This document shows, in pieces, positions 41,328 through 44,846 of a stretch of 44,846 bases of DNA. A program made the translations under genes and the position numbers. Within the stretch, counting starts at the first letter, position 1; every line of letters starts with the position of its first letter. The stretch lies in NCBI GenBank assembly GCA_002305165.1, contig DBQI01000013.1, positions 1-44,846 of the forward strand, read 5' to 3'. The notes below the pieces were generated by a model that saw nothing but the letters and a program-made list of their open reading frames with translations, did not search any database and had not been told where the DNA came from. Origin of the DNA: Armatimonadetes bacterium UBA1398. Lineage in GTDB: Bacteria; Armatimonadota; Zipacnadia; UBA1398.

Positions 41328-42197
41328 GTGCGTTTCCATAAGTTGCACGGATTGGGCAATGACTTCGTGGTTGTCGACGCGCTTGACGACCCGGACTTGG
41401 CTCGGCGCGCGGAGGAAGCGGCGCCCGCGCTCTGCCACCGGGCTCTCGGCATCGGGTCCGACGGAGTGCTGATTGCCGTGCAGTCCGAGAGAGCCGACTT
41501 CGAGATGATCATGGTGAACCCCGATGGGACCCGGGGCATGTGCGGCAACGGCCTGCGGTGCTTCGCCCGGTTCCTGAGCCACGTGGGCCGGACCGCGGCG
41601 GATCGCATCACCGTAGACACCATCGGCGGGGTTACGACGGCGTACCTGTTCCCCACGGAGGACCCCGCCTCGGGTGAGGTCGAGGTCGACATGGGGCCGC
41701 CGACGCTGGAGCGCGCGCGGATACCGATGCGGGTGACCGCTGACCAGGATGCCGGCGAGTCCGTCATCGATCAGCCGCTCCGCGTTGGCGACGAGACCTT
41801 CGCGATGACATGCGTCTCCATGGGCAATCCGCATTGTGTTATATTCGTGCCAGACCCATGCGCGATGGATCTCGCCCGCATCGGTCCGTTGGTCGAGCAC
41901 CATGAGGAGTTCCCGGAGAGAACCAATGTTCATCTGGTCCAGGTAGTAGCCGATGACGAGCTATTCCTGCGCGTATGGGAGCGCGGGGCCGGCCTGACCC
42001 TGGCGTGCGGCACGGGTGCGTGCGCCGCCACCGTCGCCGGAGCTGTGTCTGGCCGCTCGGGCCGCAAGGCCACTGTGCACATGCCCGGTGGTGACCTCCG
42101 GATCCACTGGCTACCGGAGGGCAACGTGATGATGCGCGGACCGGCGGTTACGGCCTTCGTGGGCGAGATCGAGCTCGATCGGCTACCGCGGCTCTAA
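41328..42197 (+). CDS. dapF: Diaminopimelate epimerase
   Basis: The 289-aa product interconverts LL- and meso-diaminopimelate in lysine and peptidoglycan synthesis, using two cysteines as acid and base. Both are present: MCGNGLRC (Cys72) and ACGTGACA (Cys227). The N-terminus FHKLHGLGNDFVVVD is standard. A GTG start follows AGGGAG at a longer-than-usual distance. It precedes dapL by 82 bases and is probably in the same operon. Confidence 0.97.
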   Translation: MRFHKLHGLGNDFVVVDALDDPDLARRAEEAAPALCHRALGIGSDGVLIAVQSERADFEMIMVNPDGTRGMCGNGLRCFARFLSHVGRTAADRITVDTIGGVTTAYLFPTEDPASGEVEVDMGPPTLERARIPMRVTADQDAGESVIDQPLRVGDETFAMTCVSMGNPHCVIFVPDPCAMDLARIGPLVEHHEEFPERTNVHLVQVVADDELFLRVWERGAGLTLACGTGACAATVAGAVSGRSGRKATVHMPGGDLRIHWLPEGNVMMRGPAVTAFVGEIELDRLPRL

Positions 42198-42279
42198 CCC
42201 CATTGCCTCGTATCGACAGCATGCGACCACCCTCTGCCCCCTGCGGGCTAGAGGAAACGCCGCCATAGGAGGATCTGTA

Positions 42280-43464
42280 GTGGAACGAGCTCGACGTCTG
42301 CAGGCGATCGCCCCCTACCCCTTCGCCGAGATCGCGCGACTGAAGGAGCAGGCCCTAGCCGAGGGCTGGGACCTGATTGACTTCGGCATCGGGGACCCCG
42401 ACATGCCGCCGCCGGAGTGCGCCAAACGCGCATTGGCTGAGGCGGTCGAGGTGGGTCCGCTCAACAACTACGACGAGAGCTCCTACGGCCTGCCCGCCTT
42501 TCTCGACGCCGTGGCCGCTTGGTTCAAGGACCGGTTCGGAGTCGAGCTAGAGCCCCGCGGGGAGATCAAGGTCACCATCGGCTCCAAAGAGGCTCTGGCG
42601 AAGGCGGCTTGGGCGTACATCAACCCGGGGGATGTCAGCCTCGTGCCCACCCCTGGCTACGGCGTCTACGCCTCGAACACACAGTTCGCGGGGGGCGAGG
42701 CCTACGCCATGCCCCTCGGGCCGGACACGGGCTATCTCCCGGACCTTGACGCCGTGCCCGCCGAAATCGCCAACCGGGCCAAGCTCCTGTTCCTGAACTA
42801 CCCGCACAACCCGACAGGGGCCGTGGCCACCGAGGAGTTCCATCAGCGGGCGGTGGAGTTCGCCGAGAGGTACAACATCCTCATCTGCAGCGACGCGGCG
42901 TATTCCGAGGTCTACTATGGCGATGAACCGCCCATGTCCATTCTGGCCGTCGACGGGGCGAAGGAGCGGGCCATCGAGTTCCACTCCTTCTCCAAGACCT
43001 TCTGCATGACCGGCTGGCGGCTCGGCTGGATGTGCGGCTTTGAGGACGGCGTCGCGGGCGTTTCGCGCATGAAGTCATACGTGGACTCCAATGCCTTCCC
43101 CGCCATGCAACAGGCCGGCGCGGTCACCCTGCGTTGCGGGGGCGGCTACGCCAGCCAGGTGCGGGCCGCTTACAAGCGCCGGCGGGACATCCTGGTGGAG
43201 GGGCTCCGGTCCATCGGTTGGACCGTAGAGCCCCCGCAGGGCACCTTCTTCGTGTGGGTCCCCAGCCCACAGGGCATGACCTCAGCCGAGGCGGCGGCCA
43301 AGCTGCTCTCCGAAGCCCACGTCATCACCATCCCGGGCTCGTCGTACGGAGAGTACGGGGAGGGCTACATCCGCTTCTCCCTCACGATGCGGGCCGACGA
43401 CGTAGAGGCGCGGATCGCCGAGGCGGTGGACCGCATCTCGCGGCTGGACCTGTCCTCCGGCTAG
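42280..43464 (+). CDS. dapL: LL-diaminopimelate aminotransferase (DapL-like)
   Basis: The 394-aa class I/II PLP aminotransferase has SFSKTFCMTGWRLGW with the PLP lysine at 239, NYPHNPTG (173-180) and ICSDAAYSEVYY (202-213). The beginning DFGIGDPDMPPP and YDESSYGLPAF are typical of the LL-DAP aminotransferase group (DapL2 type). Adjacency to dapF supports this over an aspartate aminotransferase. DapL converts tetrahydrodipicolinate directly to LL-DAP, bypassing DapC, DapD and DapE. GTG start with AGGAGG 6-7 bases upstream. Confidence 0.93.
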   Translation: MERARRLQAIAPYPFAEIARLKEQALAEGWDLIDFGIGDPDMPPPECAKRALAEAVEVGPLNNYDESSYGLPAFLDAVAAWFKDRFGVELEPRGEIKVTIGSKEALAKAAWAYINPGDVSLVPTPGYGVYASNTQFAGGEAYAMPLGPDTGYLPDLDAVPAEIANRAKLLFLNYPHNPTGAVATEEFHQRAVEFAERYNILICSDAAYSEVYYGDEPPMSILAVDGAKERAIEFHSFSKTFCMTGWRLGWMCGFEDGVAGVSRMKSYVDSNAFPAMQQAGAVTLRCGGGYASQVRAAYKRRRDILVEGLRSIGWTVEPPQGTFFVWVPSPQGMTSAEAAAKLLSEAHVITIPGSSYGEYGEGYIRFSLTMRADDVEARIAEAVDRISRLDLSSG

Positions 43465-43504
43465 GGCCGGGAGAGGTGTGCCACCTGAGTCAAAGGAGTG
43501 GCAC

Positions 43505-44800
43505 ATGCCACAGGAACGGTTTGACTGGATAGACATACGCGCTGAGAAGGGCCTCGCCCAGGTTGCCGAGCGGGTGCTGCTTCTCGGTCTGGATCTCGGG
43601 GACGGCTCCTTCGACCGGACCTTCGCCGAGATGGAGGAGCTTGCACGGAACGCCTGGCTCGACCCGGTCGCGATGATCAGCCAGAAGCTGAGCCGTCCCG
43701 ACCCCAAGACCTACTTGGGCAGCGGCAAGATCGCCGAGGCCAAGGAAGTCCTGGCCATGTACGAGGCCACCGTGGTGGCCACCAGCGACCCACTCACCCC
43801 CTCCCAGCAACGGCGCCTCGAGAAGATCCTCGAGGCGCCCGTCGTGGACCGCACCGAGGTGATCCTCGACATCTTCGCCCATCGGGCGCAGAGCCGAGAG
43901 GGTAAGGTGCAGGTCGAGCTGGCGCAGCTCGAGTACCGTCTGCCGCGGCTGGCGGGCCGAGGCGAGATGCTCTCTCGGCTCGGCGGCGGCATCGGCACGC
44001 GGGGCCCGGGCGAGACGAAACTGGAGGCCGACCGGCGCCGGATCCGTAGCCGCATCGCCAAGCTCAAGAGGGATATCGAGGAGATCGGCAGGCGCCGACG
44101 GCTGGAACGGGGGCCCCGCGACGACGTTGGCCCCTTCCGCGTGGCGCTCGTGGGTTACACGAACGCGGGCAAGTCCACGCTGCTGAATCGGCTATCGGGA
44201 GCCGAGACGTATGTGGACGACATGCTGTTCGCGACCCTGGACGCAACGACCAAGGCTCTCGAACTGCCCGGCGGCCGCCGCGTGGTCCTGACCGATACGG
44301 TCGGGTTCATCGATCGCCTGCCCACGAGTCTCATCGCGGCCTTCAGCTCCACGTTGGAGGAGGCGCGGGACGCGGACCTGCTCCTCCATGTCGTTGACGC
44401 CAGCGACCCGCAGGCGGCCGGCAAGATCTCGAGCGTGCTCGAGACGCTGGAGGAGATCGGGGCGCTGGATATCCCCTTAGTCACGGTCCTCAACAAGTGC
44501 GATGTGGTGGACCGCCTCGATGGCGCCCTGCCCTCGGCCGACGACCCCGACGTGCTGCACGTGTCAGCGCGAAGCGGCGAGGGCATTCCCGAGTTGGTGG
44601 CAGTGATCGACAAGCGAGCGGAGGCGGAGGGACGCCAGATCGAGGCCTACCTGCCCTTCGACCAGATGAGCCTGGTATCCGAGCTGCACGAGCGGGGCAG
44701 CCTCATCGAGCAGGAGTACACCGACGCGGGCATCCGCATCGTGGCGCGGGCGCCGGAGGACCTGAGGGGCCGACTGGAAGGATACACCGAACGGCCGTAG
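43505..44800 (+). CDS. hflX: GTPase HflX
   Basis: The 431-aa product has the HflX layout: an N-terminal domain with TYLGSGKIAE (about 70-79), GTRGPGETKLE (about 160-170), a coiled linker, and a G domain with VGYTNAGKSTL (G1), DTVGF (G3) and NKCD (G4). HflX binds the large ribosomal subunit and splits stalled or heat-damaged ribosomes. I chose ATG 43505 over the GTG at 43478 because AAAGGAG lies 7 bases upstream. It is the last gene of the run, with a strong hairpin starting 4 bases after the stop. Confidence 0.97.
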   Translation: MPQERFDWIDIRAEKGLAQVAERVLLLGLDLGDGSFDRTFAEMEELARNAWLDPVAMISQKLSRPDPKTYLGSGKIAEAKEVLAMYEATVVATSDPLTPSQQRRLEKILEAPVVDRTEVILDIFAHRAQSREGKVQVELAQLEYRLPRLAGRGEMLSRLGGGIGTRGPGETKLEADRRRIRSRIAKLKRDIEEIGRRRRLERGPRDDVGPFRVALVGYTNAGKSTLLNRLSGAETYVDDMLFATLDATTKALELPGGRRVVLTDTVGFIDRLPTSLIAAFSSTLEEARDADLLLHVVDASDPQAAGKISSVLETLEEIGALDIPLVTVLNKCDVVDRLDGALPSADDPDVLHVSARSGEGIPELVAVIDKRAEAEGRQIEAYLPFDQMSLVSELHERGSLIEQEYTDAGIRIVARAPEDLRGRLEGYTERP

Positions 44801-44803
44801 GCA

Positions 44804-44841
44804 GCGGGGCGGACGCCGGCGTCACCCGGCGCCCGCCCCGC
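44804..44841 (+). terminator. Terminator hairpin after hflX
   Basis: GCGGGGCGG-A-CGCCGG (44804-44819) pairs with CCGGCG-C-CCGCCCCGC (44826-44841), 15 bp with one mismatch and a 6-nt loop. The sequence ends shortly after, so no T-run can be judged. Confidence 0.7.
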
Positions 44842-44846
44842 CGCGC

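Overview
This GC-rich window most resembles a member of the Armatimonadota or a close relative. The best single clue is the prepilin-like protein at 34852-35577. Its N-terminus (KRGFTLIELL, then FPVFAKAREKARQTSC) and C-terminal H-N-R...DGH motif are of a type that is abundant in that phylum. The LL-diaminopimelate aminotransferase route, several Gfo/Idh/MocA oxidoreductases and many secreted carbohydrate-active proteins fit the same picture. This assignment is inference; no rRNA is present.

Layout. 1-1162: the N-terminal part of a P-loop ATPase gene on the minus strand, then a gene-poor stretch holding a scrap of an ISAs1-type transposase. 1163-6474: an animal-type transketolase, a decayed methyltransferase gene, a YdcF-like membrane protein and a POTRA-TPR protein without a barrel. 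6866-19484: a secreted-protein and glycan-degradation region containing a 950-aa unknown, a divergent Gfo/Idh/MocA oxidoreductase, and a minus-strand operon of GH116, a six-hairpin glycosidase-like protein and a 1200-aa toroid protein. 19574-23461: a SagB-type nitroreductase, divergent from a DUF4380-penicillin acylase operon. 23468-26306: a zinc ribbon/DUF2752/small membrane protein set and an EamA transporter. 26486-30837: a Tat-exported oxidoreductase, a secreted unknown with a clear promoter, an HDAC-like deacetylase and a small membrane protein. 30834-36093: a minus-strand, cobalamin-controlled operon. 36159-38837: an oxidoreductase, a STAS protein and a sugar nucleotidyltransferase. 39052-44841: a plus-strand run of a secreted VWA-like protein, dapF, dapL and hflX, closed by a strong hairpin.

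The most notable system is the cobalamin riboswitch at 35940-36093 (minus strand). Its closing helix P1 is a perfect 7-bp pairing and all the core boxes are present. It leads into a 69-aa ORF whose ribosome binding site sits in a CCCC-GCAA-GGGG hairpin. That ORF overlaps a prepilin-like gene by GTGA, and the BtuF, BtuD and BtuC genes follow with short overlaps, then a UroD-family protein. A prepilin-like protein between a B12 riboswitch and a B12 importer is unusual and suggests a surface corrinoid-capture role that can be tested.

Other points of interest are two genes whose conserved N-termini can only be reached from non-standard start codons (CTG or ACG), and a methyltransferase that has lost its SAM-binding core but keeps an intact reading frame and ribosome binding site. 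GC-rich hairpins without U-tracts also lie just after many stop codons.
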